From NCBI RefSeq assembly GCF_024346995.1, contig NZ_AP024888.1, forward strand, positions 1,018,768 through 1,082,767: a DNA stretch of 64,000 nt, read 5' to 3'. Each line of letters opens with the position of its first letter. Positions within the stretch are counted from its first letter, which is position 1. Positions 36,811 to 46,734 of this stretch are shown in pieces. The stretch comes from Vibrio palustris. GTDB taxonomy: Bacteria; Pseudomonadota; Gammaproteobacteria; Enterobacterales; Vibrionaceae. The notes under the pieces were generated by a model. The model did not search any database and was not told the origin of the DNA. It saw only the letters and a list, made by a program, of their open reading frames with translations. A program made the translations under genes and the position numbers.

Positions 36811-39800
36811 ATATCCCACCATTTTCTCTTCTTAATCCAATGTTCCTTGGATACTTTATTTAACAAAAAATCTCTATCTTTTTTGATGTCAAAGTCATCA
36901 TTTTTATGTTCATTCTTTATAACAATAGTTTCATTATAATTAATCATATAATCCAAATCATACTGTCCTACAATAAATTCTATCACTTGTAAGTTTGACT
37001 TTTTCTTATAAAGATTTAAATTTTTAGATAATTCATTGTGGTTAAAATATATACTGGATTTAAACGATTCGATATCAAACAAATCAAACTCTTCCAAAAT
37101 ATCTTTATAATAGTTTATAGACCTTCTATTTTTAACTTCATAAACTCTTTTATCAATGTCACTTCTTGTTTTTTCTATAAGTTCAATAAGCCTGTAAATA
37201 TATAACCATCCTTCAAATATATTAAACCATTTTTCATATGTAATATTTGAGATTTTACCCTTACCACCTAATAGGCTTAAGGTCGTTTGGTATTGCTGAC
37301 GTGCATTAATTTCATTAGCATCTGGTTTTTTGAAGATCCATTGTATAACTTTATCTGTAGCTGATAACTTCTGCATCAGTATTTGAGCGTTGTCTTTGCT
37401 TATATAATCTAGGTTTCTAATATCACATAAACAACTAAATAGGTTAGCAAGTACTTCTGGCGGGAGTTTTTGCACCCATAATTGCGTTTCCTTTTGACTA
37501 TCTTTATCAATGATATTTTTTGCAAGAACATTTCCATAATCTTCTTTCAATGAATCATAATTGTAATCTTCCCACATTTTAGCGGGTAGTAGTAAAACCT
37601 CTCCAACATTCAATCCATAAAACAAAGCACTCGTGAATAGGTTATTCATTGTTCGGATTGCGATATCATTATTATTTATATAATCATTGGTATGATTATC
37701 TATAGCACTAATGTTTACAAAACCATTTTCGTAAAAAACATTAAGTATATGGTCAAATAACCTATCTATATTTAAGTAATTTAGCGCTATTGCGTATTTA
37801 CCGGAGGCACCAACACCACTCACCCAGCGAGCAGCGACGATCCAATAAAGGGTGCCATTATGTAATGTTAACCTAATCTCGCCACCTAAACCAACACCAT
37901 AATTCACTGTATACTTTGTTGATATTTGACCTATACGCATTTTATCATCATGTACGGTATAACCATTGAAGGATTGTTTTGGAGGACGCCAATACACTTC
38001 ACCGACAAAATTGCCTCCTACTTCAACACCCGCAAACATATCAACACTTCCTTGCACATCAATAGATCCATGTTGTACTGCAGCCACTGCGGTATTGTTC
38101 TCTGTCTTTCTCTGGTAAATACTGTGCCTGTCAGTGGGTATGTAGTCATTCGTGGTGTACGCACTGCCTCTAACACCAATGTTGCCGTCTTTTCCATCGG
38201 ATGGACCAATCTTAATATTTTCGGATAAAGCAATACTTGCTCCAGCAGTGGCATAGACATCAAGGCAAAGATGACAAAAGAACTCACCAACCAAGTAGGG
38301 CTGAGGTTTCGAATCCTCTCTGGTATTATAATATAGGAACGTTTCATGTCCCTTTAACTTATCACCGGGCTTTTTATACTTGTTCAATGGAAACCACGCT
38401 TCCGTTCTCATCTTTCCAGAGAACAACTCAAATGACATCTTAAATTGTCCATCATACTCTCCATAACGATTTGCGGTTATTCCTGTATAATTGACTAATG
38501 GGTCATTGATATCTTCTTTATGATTAACAGTAAAACGAAAAAATTGTACCGATGCGTCTGTGACGTACTCTGACTTAATATCACTGGGTGCGTACCCTAT
38601 TTCCCAATGATAATCACTAGACCAGAACTTACTCTCAATCACCTCTTTGTCATCACATAAATTTTCAGGATTCAAAATAAACTTATCATTAAGTGTTTGA
38701 GGGAGTAACGACTGTTTATTTTTATTTGATAAACCAATGTTGATCGATTTGAGAGCTTGGTCGAGATTTCGAAAAGGGTTCTTCTCAGGCGGTAATTTTT
38801 TATTTTGGGTTTCACTAATAACGACAATACTATCTGTTATATCTTTTAAGTGACCTTTAGCTTGTTTTAAATCTTCTTTTGTTTCTGGCAGATACCATGA
38901 TGGCCCACGAACCCAGCCTAACTTCCCTTCTGACATAAGGACACATTCAACCACTCGACAGTAATCGTTTCCAGGTCTTATCGCTTTTTCTTGTTTTTTC
39001 TTTGCAAAATATTCTTCGTTATCCCAGACCACTTTAAAGGTTTTGATAGACTTCAATATATCCGGTTTAATATATTGCACGTTTTTGCCTGTATTCGCTC
39101 GTTTCTCTGCTAAACTTTTCAGTCTTTCAAATCGAGTTAACGCAAGTTTTTTTATCCAAAGCATCCCGGAAAAAATTTTAGGCAGTGGTATTTTACTATA
39201 GCTTTTACCGTGGTTATTTTTTCCTAATAAATTACTGACATCACTGTTCCACTGCTCTAATGTTGCATCAATGATTTTGATTAATGCTAAACATGGATAA
39301 TACGACCATAACTTTGCACCGGTTTCTTTTAACATCGTATCCAGTGCTTTTTCTTCTGTTACTTTTATTTTACCAGCAATATCTCGCTTTCCTATTTTTT
39401 GAAAGTCTTGATTAACATCTTTAAATAACTCATCGATAAGATTATCAGCATTACTGATATCTATTGGTAATCCCTTTTTATAATCATCGCTTTCCCGCCA
39501 ATTAGAATAATTCTCCCTAAACTCTTTTGGCCCTTGATTTTCTTCTTTATTTCCTTCAAGCTCATCAATAGTTAAACATTGTTCAGGTAATAAAAATCCA
39601 TGTTTATTTATATAATTGAGATCATTCATGTAATACTCAATTCTAGCATCGCTTACGGATATAAGATCTGTAAAATCTTTAATTAAACCACGAGAGCGTT
39701 CATGAGATAAAAATGCTAACTTATCATTGCTATAATAATTGAGTCTTCTTTTGACAATTTTTATTGTATGTTCTATTTCTTTTTCTATTTCGCTAGTATA

Positions 39801-40622
39801 GTGTTTAGCTTTACTGTCGTAGACATAAAAAGAACCATCATCCGACTTTTTCATTTTCGCTTTATCAATAGCTTTATTCTCAAAAGATTTAATATTTTCA
39901 GTCAAACTACGTTCTAGTGTAGTTTTTATTAATTCTTTTGCTTTTAATTGATTTTCATCAAGCGTTGACTTTCGGTCAAGACTTTTATACTGCAACTCTT
40001 CCAAGAAAATATCAAAGGTTTGTTGAAATCCTTTTTCTAGCTCCTGATCGGCAAGTTTTTGGATGAAGTTCTCTTTACCCTTGTAAGCATCAGATTCTAA
40101 AGTTTTCAATGCTAAAACTAGAAACTCATACCTCTCGCTGTCTTTATTATTTAAAAACATATCATGCGGTGAAGTATAAAAACTTGAAAAAATACCCAGT
40201 TCTTTCAGTTGTTTAAGTGTTTTACTATTATCATCTGTATCTATAGCATTAAAAAGATTACTTTGTTCTTTTTTGATTGTACTCTTCGCTAATTGCGTAA
40301 TGGCATAGTAAGCTTTTTTCCCAGTTTTAGGACTTGACGGAACGTATAATATATCAGCATATTTAGGGCTATCGCACAAATCTTTACTGTTAGCACTCTT
40401 CTCTGGTATCTCAGGTAGCTTAGTCACTAATTGATAATCAAGTGGATTACTAGGCGTTTCTCCCGGAATACGGATTTCATTCCCAGCGTATATCACATCG
40501 AGATCTTTAATTTGATCAACATTTAATTTATATAAGTCATTGACGTCAACATGAAATCTATCAGCTAATAAAGATAAACAATCGCCTTTCTTAATTTTGT
40601 AATTTTTTGTGGATTCAGTCAT
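36807..40622 (-). CDS. Large LysM-containing type VI secretion effector candidate
   Basis: A 1271-residue protein without a signal peptide, encoded directly after the DUF4123 adaptor (4 bp gap). Residues ~7-53 form a LysM domain (YKIKKGDCLSLLADRF ... NEIRIPG), a peptidoglycan-binding module. Residues ~60-600 are charged and mostly helical. Residues ~780-950 hold glycine/alanine-rich beta-like segments (DVYATAGASIALSENIKI, VDMFAGVEVGGNFVGEVYW, GVGLGGEIRLTLHNG) similar in style to other LysM/VasX-type effectors. The C-terminal ~300 residues are helical, with no motif I recognise and no clear colicin-like membrane bundle. The DNA is AT-rich, fitting acquisition with its immunity gene. The toxic activity is unknown; periplasmic wall or membrane damage is the best guess. 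Confidence 0.75.
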   Translation of the reverse strand: MTESTKNYKIKKGDCLSLLADRFHVDVNDLYKLNVDQIKDLDVIYAGNEIRIPGETPSNPLDYQLVTKLPEIPEKSANSKDLCDSPKYADILYVPSSPKTGKKAYYAITQLAKSTIKKEQSNLFNAIDTDDNSKTLKQLKELGIFSSFYTSPHDMFLNNKDSERYEFLVLALKTLESDAYKGKENFIQKLADQELEKGFQQTFDIFLEELQYKSLDRKSTLDENQLKAKELIKTTLERSLTENIKSFENKAIDKAKMKKSDDGSFYVYDSKAKHYTSEIEKEIEHTIKIVKRRLNYYSNDKLAFLSHERSRGLIKDFTDLISVSDARIEYYMNDLNYINKHGFLLPEQCLTIDELEGNKEENQGPKEFRENYSNWRESDDYKKGLPIDISNADNLIDELFKDVNQDFQKIGKRDIAGKIKVTEEKALDTMLKETGAKLWSYYPCLALIKIIDATLEQWNSDVSNLLGKNNHGKSYSKIPLPKIFSGMLWIKKLALTRFERLKSLAEKRANTGKNVQYIKPDILKSIKTFKVVWDNEEYFAKKKQEKAIRPGNDYCRVVECVLMSEGKLGWVRGPSWYLPETKEDLKQAKGHLKDITDSIVVISETQNKKLPPEKNPFRNLDQALKSINIGLSNKNKQSLLPQTLNDKFILNPENLCDDKEVIESKFWSSDYHWEIGYAPSDIKSEYVTDASVQFFRFTVNHKEDINDPLVNYTGITANRYGEYDGQFKMSFELFSGKMRTEAWFPLNKYKKPGDKLKGHETFLYYNTREDSKPQPYLVGEFFCHLCLDVYATAGASIALSENIKIGPSDGKDGNIGVRGSAYTTNDYIPTDRHSIYQRKTENNTAVAAVQHGSIDVQGSVDMFAGVEVGGNFVGEVYWRPPKQSFNGYTVHDDKMRIGQISTKYTVNYGVGLGGEIRLTLHNGTLYWIVAARWVSGVGASGKYAIALNYLNIDRLFDHILNVFYENGFVNISAIDNHTNDYINNNDIAIRTMNNLFTSALFYGLNVGEVLLLPAKMWEDYNYDSLKEDYGNVLAKNIIDKDSQKETQLWVQKLPPEVLANLFSCLCDIRNLDYISKDNAQILMQKLSATDKVIQWIFKKPDANEINARQQYQTTLSLLGGKGKISNITYEKWFNIFEGWLYIYRLIELIEKTRSDIDKRVYEVKNRRSINYYKDILEEFDLFDIESFKSSIYFNHNELSKNLNLYKKKSNLQVIEFIVGQYDLDYMINYNETIVIKNEHKNDDFDIKKDRDFLLNKVSKEHWIKKRKWWDI

Positions 40623-40626
40623 AATA

Positions 40627-41175
40627 TCACACCAACTCTTTGAATACTTTTGACGTTAATAGATATGGATAATTTATTTTATTATCTTTATCTTTTCCTT
40701 TCTTAAATATTGTTTTTTTATTTGAATTACTTATCCAACTTAACGAATTGAAAGGCCCTAGTATGGTATCAATATCAACTTCGTTAATATCTGCACTATT
40801 TATTGAGTCCCACATCATCACAGAATAAAATCTAAAGAAAAGTGGTGAATCATCAATCACTACATAGTGCAATGCTTGTAAATGCTCAATTAAAACTTCC
40901 TGCTCAACTGGAGTATTAGTAGAAAATAAAACACAGCTGCTATGGAATTGACTATCATCAACTAATTTAGAATCAAAATCTTTTTGGGCTGTATATTTAA
41001 TAGCCACAGGCCCAACCTCATTCAAATGCTCGTAAGGCGTGCCGGCGAACAAGTGAACCAATGTCAGATCGGGTAGATACGTATACGCAAGATCTTCTAT
41101 ATCCGGCACACGCACTTTATCCACTACCAGCCATTGCTGGCCTTGAGGTTGCTTTAAACGACTGAATATACTCAT
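40627..41175 (-). CDS. DUF4123 type VI effector adaptor/chaperone
   Basis: A 182-residue DUF4123 protein (Tap/TEC type) that loads a specific effector onto its VgrG. The N-terminal half is typical: QQWLVVDKVRVPDIEDLAYTYLP, then APLYEHL-like GTPYEHLNEVGPVAIKY and HSSCVLFSTNTPVEQEVLIEHLQALHYVVI, and PLFFRFYSVMMWDSI. ATG 41175 overlaps the vgrG stop as ATGA with AGGA ahead, indicating coupled translation. The frame open to 41205 is not used. The C-terminal part is AT-rich like the effector, marking the recombination boundary within this gene. Confidence 0.88.
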   Translation of the reverse strand: MSIFSRLKQPQGQQWLVVDKVRVPDIEDLAYTYLPDLTLVHLFAGTPYEHLNEVGPVAIKYTAQKDFDSKLVDDSQFHSSCVLFSTNTPVEQEVLIEHLQALHYVVIDDSPLFFRFYSVMMWDSINSADINEVDIDTILGPFNSLSWISNSNKKTIFKKGKDKDNKINYPYLLTSKVFKELV

Positions 41176-43334
41176 GCTGTTTCCTCTGCGCTCGCACATG
41201 GGCAATCAGCCCTTGGACAGCTTCCGTCCGCCTGCTTTTGGCACATTTTAGCGAGTGGCGTATTGTCCATCGCCATTTGCTCTAGAGCCTCAACACTGAT
41301 TAATTCAGGACTTGCAAGAGCATACAGCTCAGGATCCGCAGGCGTCAGCGATGCCACGGCACTCGGCATAACACCTTCGGCTAAATCTTTGATTTCTTTT
41401 AATGCTTTAGGAAGCAATGCCGCGAGTCCGGCGTAACCGGAGCCAGCGCCTGCGCTGCCGCCAGAGTTGATATTGATGGCTGAGCCGACCACGGTCACGC
41501 CTGAAGCGTCCATTTTAATAAAGCTACCGCCCACTTTGAGGGTCATCTCGTCCCCGCCGTTTAACACAATTTTATTGCCCGCTTTGAGGTGCACTTCACT
41601 GCCGGCATCGACAATGGTTTTGTCGGTGACTTTTTGCTGCAACGAGCCTTTCACATCCACATTGTGGTTTTTGGTAATTTTAGTGCGGCTCTCACCACGG
41701 ATCGTCAAGTGACGGTTATTTTTTACTTGGCTATAACTGTCGCGGTCAACAGTGAGATGTTTGTCGTTATGAATCAGCTGCGTGTGGTCGTTTTCAACCA
41801 AACCTTGATAGTCTTTTTGTGCATACACATGAATTTGTTCGCTATCGGCTTGGTCTTCAAAACTGAGTTCGTTAAATCCTTCTCCTTGATGAGTCTCCGA
41901 GCGGATCACGGTTTTGGTTTTATTATCCGGCAAAGGATAAGGTGCTATATTGGTCGCATGATAGGTTCGGCCCGTAATAATCGGCTGATCTGGATCGCCA
42001 TTTAAAAACGACACGATCACTTCATGACCAATGCGCGGGATTGCCATCATGCCATATTGAGAGCCCGCCCAACCTTGCGAGGCTCGCACCCAGCATGAGC
42101 TCTGCTCATTGGCGGCCGAGTAACGATCCCACGGGAAGTGCACCTTCACACGGCCATATTTGTCACAGAAAATTTCTTCGCCTTCAGGCCCGACTACAAC
42201 GGCCATCATTGGCCCATCCACACTCGGTTTAGGCTGTGGCGTCGCCCGCCAGTTGACCGTACTCGGGATCGCGGTAAATTGGTTGGAGTAGGTAGTGGCG
42301 CCGCTACCGCCCTCTTCTTCCAGCGCTTGCGGTTGCGTACCTTGATGGGTCACGCCGACCAATACATAATCGGCATTCATCGCGTCATCCAGATGCTCTG
42401 ACAAGGTAAAGCTGTATCCGGCTCGTAATGCCGCTTGATTGCTTTTACCCCGGAAGGTTTTTGCTTCACGGCGTAAATAGTCTAAACGGATTTGGTTGAA
42501 GGCTTTTCCAGACTCATCATCTTTAAATCGCCCAGGGGCATCAAAGTGCTCGTAGTCGGTCAGTTGGTAATCCATATTCTGCCCACGCGCTTGTTGGGCG
42601 AATTGATAGGTCGGCTTTTTGAAACTGTAATCTTGCAACGCGGTGCTGCTCACTTCACTACGGGTATGCGCATTGAATTGCGAGATGTACGGTTCATCAT
42701 GCGCTCCACCAGCTAATGCATTGTAAGGCACCGGCTCGGCCAGTGCAGTTAAATTAGCGCTCGCATCAGTAAACACTAACGTGTGCTTGCCCTGCTCATG
42801 GGTAAAGCTATACACCAAGCCCTCTTCGGCGGCGAGACGATGTAAAAAGGCTAAATCCGTTTCACGGTACTGCACACAAAATTCTCGCTGGGCACAGTCG
42901 CGCTGCAAATTAAAGGCATAGTCATTAATACCCATTTCTTGCAAGACGGTCGAAAGTATTTCTGGGACGGTTTTGAGTTGAAAAATGCGGCTGTTTTGAC
43001 GTAATGATAAACGCTCGAGTGACGGCACCAGCGTTAGCGAGTAATAGGTAAATTGATGACCAATATCGCCTTGAGTAAATTGTCGCACAATACCATTGAG
43101 TCGCTGTACCACTTCACCATTGCGAAAGAAGGTGACATCCACCGCTCTATCTACCACTTGTTGTGAAGTAATTGTCGACTGGCGGCTAGCTAGTTCAATG
43201 CGGTAGTAGAAACCATAACAAGGCTGCCCCTTGAAAACACTATCGGACAAAGATTCATGCCCTTCAAAGCGATGGACAACCAGTGTATCGTCGTCTAACC
43301 CATCGATTTTAATTGAAAAACCTAGCTTAGCCAT
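41172..43334 (-). CDS. vgrG: VgrG spike protein of the type VI secretion system
   Basis: A 720-residue VgrG. The N-terminal gp27-like region begins FSIKIDGLDDDTLVVHRFEGHESLS and includes the conserved FLHRLAAEEGLVYSF. The gp5 OB-fold contains EEIFCDKYGRVKVHFPWDRYSAANEQSSCWVRASQGWAGSQYG and IPRIGHEVIVSFLNGDPDQPIITGR. The needle follows with KTVIRSETHQGEGFNELSFEDQ and beta-helix repeats. The tail has no enzymatic domain and ends in a short Cys-rich segment (four Cys within ~15 residues). It therefore works as a carrier, here for the LysM effector via DUF4123. It lies 129 bp downstream of hcp, with hairpins between. Confidence 0.96.
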   Translation of the reverse strand: MAKLGFSIKIDGLDDDTLVVHRFEGHESLSDSVFKGQPCYGFYYRIELASRQSTITSQQVVDRAVDVTFFRNGEVVQRLNGIVRQFTQGDIGHQFTYYSLTLVPSLERLSLRQNSRIFQLKTVPEILSTVLQEMGINDYAFNLQRDCAQREFCVQYRETDLAFLHRLAAEEGLVYSFTHEQGKHTLVFTDASANLTALAEPVPYNALAGGAHDEPYISQFNAHTRSEVSSTALQDYSFKKPTYQFAQQARGQNMDYQLTDYEHFDAPGRFKDDESGKAFNQIRLDYLRREAKTFRGKSNQAALRAGYSFTLSEHLDDAMNADYVLVGVTHQGTQPQALEEEGGSGATTYSNQFTAIPSTVNWRATPQPKPSVDGPMMAVVVGPEGEEIFCDKYGRVKVHFPWDRYSAANEQSSCWVRASQGWAGSQYGMMAIPRIGHEVIVSFLNGDPDQPIITGRTYHATNIAPYPLPDNKTKTVIRSETHQGEGFNELSFEDQADSEQIHVYAQKDYQGLVENDHTQLIHNDKHLTVDRDSYSQVKNNRHLTIRGESRTKITKNHNVDVKGSLQQKVTDKTIVDAGSEVHLKAGNKIVLNGGDEMTLKVGGSFIKMDASGVTVVGSAININSGGSAGAGSGYAGLAALLPKALKEIKDLAEGVMPSAVASLTPADPELYALASPELISVEALEQMAMDNTPLAKMCQKQADGSCPRADCPCASAEETA

Positions 43335-43369
43335 ACCAATGATTCCTATACGTTCTTAAAACAGTAAAA

Positions 43370-43440
43370 CCTTAAGCTCAAAACACCATGCAATGTGTTG
43401 AGCTTAAGGTTCAATATTTCGCCTACCCCTTGGGGCAGGC
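43370..43440 (-). terminator. Two intercistronic hairpins between hcp and vgrG
   Basis: In the leftward transcript the first hairpin is GCCTGCCCC/GGGGTAGGC (43421-43440, one G-U). The second pairs the arms around 43395-43409 and 43370-43386 (CCTTAAGCTCAA type) and is followed by GTTTTAC. These look like a leaky terminator/stabiliser that would give more hcp than vgrG mRNA. Confidence 0.7.
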
Positions 43441-43463
43441 GAATCGTTCGAAAGCGTGATGAA

Positions 43464-43982
43464 TTACGCTTCGACAGGCTTACGCCAATCATCAGAACCT
43501 GAAGTTCCTGCGTTGATGTGATCCCAAGTAATTTTACGGTAAGACAGAGATACCGTTAGATTTTGAGTGAAATCTGATTTCGCTGGATCTTGGCAGTGTG
43601 GCATTTCACAATGAATATCAACAATCGATGCGTTTTCAAGCTTAGTGGTAAAGAAGTTTTCTTGTTTACCTTCAATTGAAGTACGGTACCATTTTAGTTC
43701 TACTGTTGACATTTTTTCGCCAGATGCCAATGCGTTATATAGCAATGGAACCGCTTTGTTTAGCGCGACAGTAAATTTAAATGGTTTGTGAGCACGTTGA
43801 CCAGACGGCTGACCTGATTGAGGATCCGTTGGTACTGTTACGTTGTGATCAAATTGTTGAACCAACATTTCGTCTTCGTGACCTTCAACGAAAGAATCGC
43901 CGATTGAATCTGCGGTACATGCACCAGCAGTGATAAGACCCTGAGTTTGACCTTCAATTGAGATATAACATGGAGTTGGCAT
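43464..43982 (-). CDS. hcp: Hcp, type VI secretion tube protein
   Basis: A 172-residue Hcp, the length and N-terminus (MPTPCYISIEGQTQGLITAGACTADSIGDSFVEGHEDEM) of Vibrio Hcp. It stacks as hexameric rings to form the inner tube and is exported on firing. Later motifs include RAHKPFKFTVALNKAVPLLYNALASGE and NLTVSLSYRKITWDH. No signal peptide, as expected. AAGGA lies ~8 nt before ATG. A sigma-54 promoter at 44039-44054 and intercistronic hairpins show it heads the operon hcp-vgrG-DUF4123-effector-immunity. The core apparatus genes are not in this window and must be elsewhere. Confidence 0.97.
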   Translation of the reverse strand: MPTPCYISIEGQTQGLITAGACTADSIGDSFVEGHEDEMLVQQFDHNVTVPTDPQSGQPSGQRAHKPFKFTVALNKAVPLLYNALASGEKMSTVELKWYRTSIEGKQENFFTTKLENASIVDIHCEMPHCQDPAKSDFTQNLTVSLSYRKITWDHINAGTSGSDDWRKPVEA

Positions 43983-44038
43983 TGCAAATTCCTTTCTAAA
44001 AATGATTGATGCGCACAGCGCGCTGTCCTTATAGAAAG

Positions 44039-44054
44039 AGCAAGGTCGATGCCA
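44039..44054 (-). promoter_or_regulatory. Sigma-54 promoter of the hcp operon
   Basis: TGGCATCGACCTTGCT on the minus strand fits TGGCACG-N4-TTGCW with the required 10 bp between GG and GC. It lies ~57 bp upstream of the hcp start. In V. cholerae, hcp operons depend on RpoN and the activator VasH. Confidence 0.88.
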
Positions 44055-44249
44055 AGATTATCACCTATAAAAATCAGTTACTTATAATTAATGATTCATT
44101 ATTAAAGCAACAAGCTGCCTAATTATGAGCAAGATCTTGCTCGTTGGGCAAGTTAACGATCGTCAAGCTAGATGAAAGTGTGATCCCGCTTCAAACAGGG
44201 ATTTGCCTCAATATTTCATGACAAACCCCATTGGTCTCAAACCAAAAAA

Positions 44250-44276
44250 CGCTCGATTTACACTATAAATCGAGCG
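44250..44276 (-). terminator. Intrinsic terminator of glgB
   Basis: CGCTCGATTTA (44250-44260) pairs with TAAATCGAGCG (44266-44276); the leftward transcript ends in U6. It insulates the hcp operon from glgB. The rest of the 344 bp hcp-glgB gap shows no other gene. Confidence 0.93.
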
Positions 44277-44326
44277 CCATTCCAGTAAAAACGGCTACCA
44301 CTACACGGCCAACGTTTTACATACTC

Positions 44327-46504
44327 TTAATCGGTGAGTTTATAAAACACTGTCGCCAATGGCGGAAGACGTAAATGCAGGGAATTAGGTAGCCCTTGGC
44401 TCTCTACGGCTTGCGATTGTACCGATGCGTGCACCAAGTAATCGCTGCCATCGTAACGCTGATCATCAGTATTTAATATCAATTGGTAGCGGCCAATGTG
44501 TGGCACGCCTAAATGGAAGTCATCATGAGGGACTGGCGTAAAGTTAGTGATCACCAATATTCGTTGACCAGATTCACTTAAACGTTCGTGCGCTAAAATG
44601 CTCGCTTCATCCGCATCAGACAAACGCCATTCAAATCCTGCGGATTCATTATCTAACTCGTAAAGCGCAGGCTGAGCACAATAGGTATGGTTAAGATCTT
44701 TTATCAAATTTTGCATGCCTTTATGGCGTGAAAACTCTAATAAAAACCATTGTAATTGATCATCGTGATTCCACTCACCTGTTTGTGCAAATTCAGAGCC
44801 CATGAAATTCAATTTTTTGCCCGGCTGACCATACATATAACCAAAAAAGGCGCGTAAATTAGCGGTACGTTGCCATTCATCACCCGGCATTTTGTAAATA
44901 AGCGATTGTTTGCCATACACCACTTCATCATGTGATAACGACAAAATGTAGTTTTCACTGTGGGCATAAATCAACGGAAAGGTAATGGTGTTGTGATGGT
45001 AACGACGATGAATCGGATCTTCTGCCATATATTCTAAGCTGTCGTGCATCCAGCCCATATTCCATTTAAAACCAAACCCAAGGCCACCTAAGAATGTCGG
45101 CGCAGAAACACCGGGATATGCGGTCGATTCTTCAGCGATGGTCATAGCATTAGGGAAGTGGCGATACACTTCTTCATTCATCCACTTTAGCATGGCAATG
45201 GCATCGTAATTTTCTCGGCCACCGTCAATGTTGGGGATCCATTGATCGTGCTCGCGTGAATAATCGAGATACAACATAGAGGCAACCGCATCAACGCGAA
45301 TACCATCAATATGAAATTGCTCAAACCAATACAGCGCATTAGAGACTAAAAAGCGACGTACATGTTCTTTACCCATATCATAAATATAGGAATTCCAATC
45401 TGGATGCCAGCCACGGCGGGGATCAGGATCATGAAAAAGCGCGGTGCCATCAAAGTTCGCAAGACCGTGGCTATCTTCAGGAAAATGCGCAGGTACCCAA
45501 TCTAATACCACGCCAATATTGGCCTGATGGCAGTGATCGACAAAGTACTTAAAGTCATCGGGTGAACCAAAACGGCTGGTTGGCGCAAACAAGCCCACTG
45601 GTTGATAGCCCCAAGAGCCGTAAAAGGGGTATTCCGACACTGGCATTAACTCAACATGGGTATAGCCCATCTCGGTTAAATACGGTACGAGCTCATCAGC
45701 CAATTCACGATACGTTAAAAAACGATTGCCTTCACCACGCCGCCACGATCCCACATGTAACTCATAGAAAGAGAGTGGCAGTTTGCGCTTTTCGGTAACG
45801 GGGCGAGATTGCCAAGCATCATCTTGCCATTGATACAGTGCATGATCATAGGTCACCGATGATAACGACGGATATTGCTCAGCATGAAATCCCCACGGAT
45901 CCGCTCGATGCGGCAACACTTCTCCTTGTGGGCCTTTTAGCTCAAATTTGTATTGCGTACCGTTGGGAAGATTGGGCACAAAAATGCCCCACAAACCATA
46001 ATCGAGTCGCTGCATTGGGGTTCGGCGACCATCCCAATTATTAAACTCACCCACTAAGCTGCACGTCGAGGCATGTGGCGCGAAGACAAGAAAGCGGGTT
46101 CCTTGAATCATTTTGCCATCTCGATGTAGAGATACACATTGCGCCCCCATTTCATGGTACATCTTCACTGGGGTATGCAACGATTCATAGTCGACGTAAA
46201 TCTCATGATATTGATAGGGATCATCTAAGATTTGTTCAGTGCCGCCCCAATCAATTGAGAGCGTGTAATGAGTAAAGCGCAGATCGCGATCCGACGTCAG
46301 CAAAAAGATCCCGTCGTTTTGCGGATCCAAACACAACGGATCTTCACCTTCGATCAATATAGAGACCTCGTCGGCACCCGGCATCCAAACACGTAATGCC
46401 CCTTGATTTTGCGGCAAAAAAGGACCTAAAACACCAAACGGATCGGCGCACTGCACTTGTTCAAGTGACTGATAAACGGATTGCGTCTTCGCTGGTTTTT
46501 TCAT
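44327..46504 (-). CDS. glgB: 1,4-alpha-glucan branching enzyme GlgB
   Basis: A 725-residue GH13_9 enzyme that makes alpha-1,6 branches in glycogen. The order is an N-terminal extension module (~1-110), CBM48 (~115-210, starting [26 protein letters not shown]), catalytic barrel with DWVPAHFP (I), [11 protein letters not shown] with the nucleophile Asp (II), IAEEST with the acid Glu (III) and [10 protein letters not shown] (IV), and the C-terminal beta domain. The length equals E. coli GlgB (728). MKKPAKTQ at 46504 is chosen; 30 further upstream codons are open but unlike the family. The ribosome site is weak. It is third after malP and malQ, 230 bp below malQ, then a terminator. Confidence 0.96.
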   Translation of the reverse strand: MKKPAKTQSVYQSLEQVQCADPFGVLGPFLPQNQGALRVWMPGADEVSILIEGEDPLCLDPQNDGIFLLTSDRDLRFTHYTLSIDWGGTEQILDDPYQYHEIYVDYESLHTPVKMYHEMGAQCVSLHRDGKMIQGTRFLVFAPHASTCSLVGEFNNWDGRRTPMQRLDYGLWGIFVPNLPNGTQYKFELKGPQGEVLPHRADPWGFHAEQYPSLSSVTYDHALYQWQDDAWQSRPVTEKRKLPLSFYELHVGSWRRGEGNRFLTYRELADELVPYLTEMGYTHVELMPVSEYPFYGSWGYQPVGLFAPTSRFGSPDDFKYFVDHCHQANIGVVLDWVPAHFPEDSHGLANFDGTALFHDPDPRRGWHPDWNSYIYDMGKEHVRRFLVSNALYWFEQFHIDGIRVDAVASMLYLDYSREHDQWIPNIDGGRENYDAIAMLKWMNEEVYRHFPNAMTIAEESTAYPGVSAPTFLGGLGFGFKWNMGWMHDSLEYMAEDPIHRRYHHNTITFPLIYAHSENYILSLSHDEVVYGKQSLIYKMPGDEWQRTANLRAFFGYMYGQPGKKLNFMGSEFAQTGEWNHDDQLQWFLLEFSRHKGMQNLIKDLNHTYCAQPALYELDNESAGFEWRLSDADEASILAHERLSESGQRILVITNFTPVPHDDFHLGVPHIGRYQLILNTDDQRYDGSDYLVHASVQSQAVESQGLPNSLHLRLPPLATVFYKLTD

Positions 46505-46734
46505 TATATTCAATGTCGAACAACTCCCGAATTTGCAAGGTGTAACATGTACATCGCGCAAACTTGTCTTCCATGAACACTGCGCCAACATCATCGACGC
46601 AGTGAAATATCAATACTCATACTGATGAGTATTACGGCATTCTTATGGTAACGAAGAGTGACTCACGATTGCGTGATTAACACCAGATTTCTTCGCCACC
46701 AGCACGATAAACATAGCTCATAAAGCTATAAAAA

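Noticed and set aside
36807..40622. Colicin-like pore former of the VasX kind
   Set aside because: Although the gene order resembles the vgrG2-vasX locus, I see no PH-like start and no cluster of long hydrophobic segments in the C-terminal part.
44256..44270. Possible third parS2 site (TTTACACTATAAA)
   Set aside because: One fixed position mismatches and the sequence is explained by the glgB terminator stem and loop.
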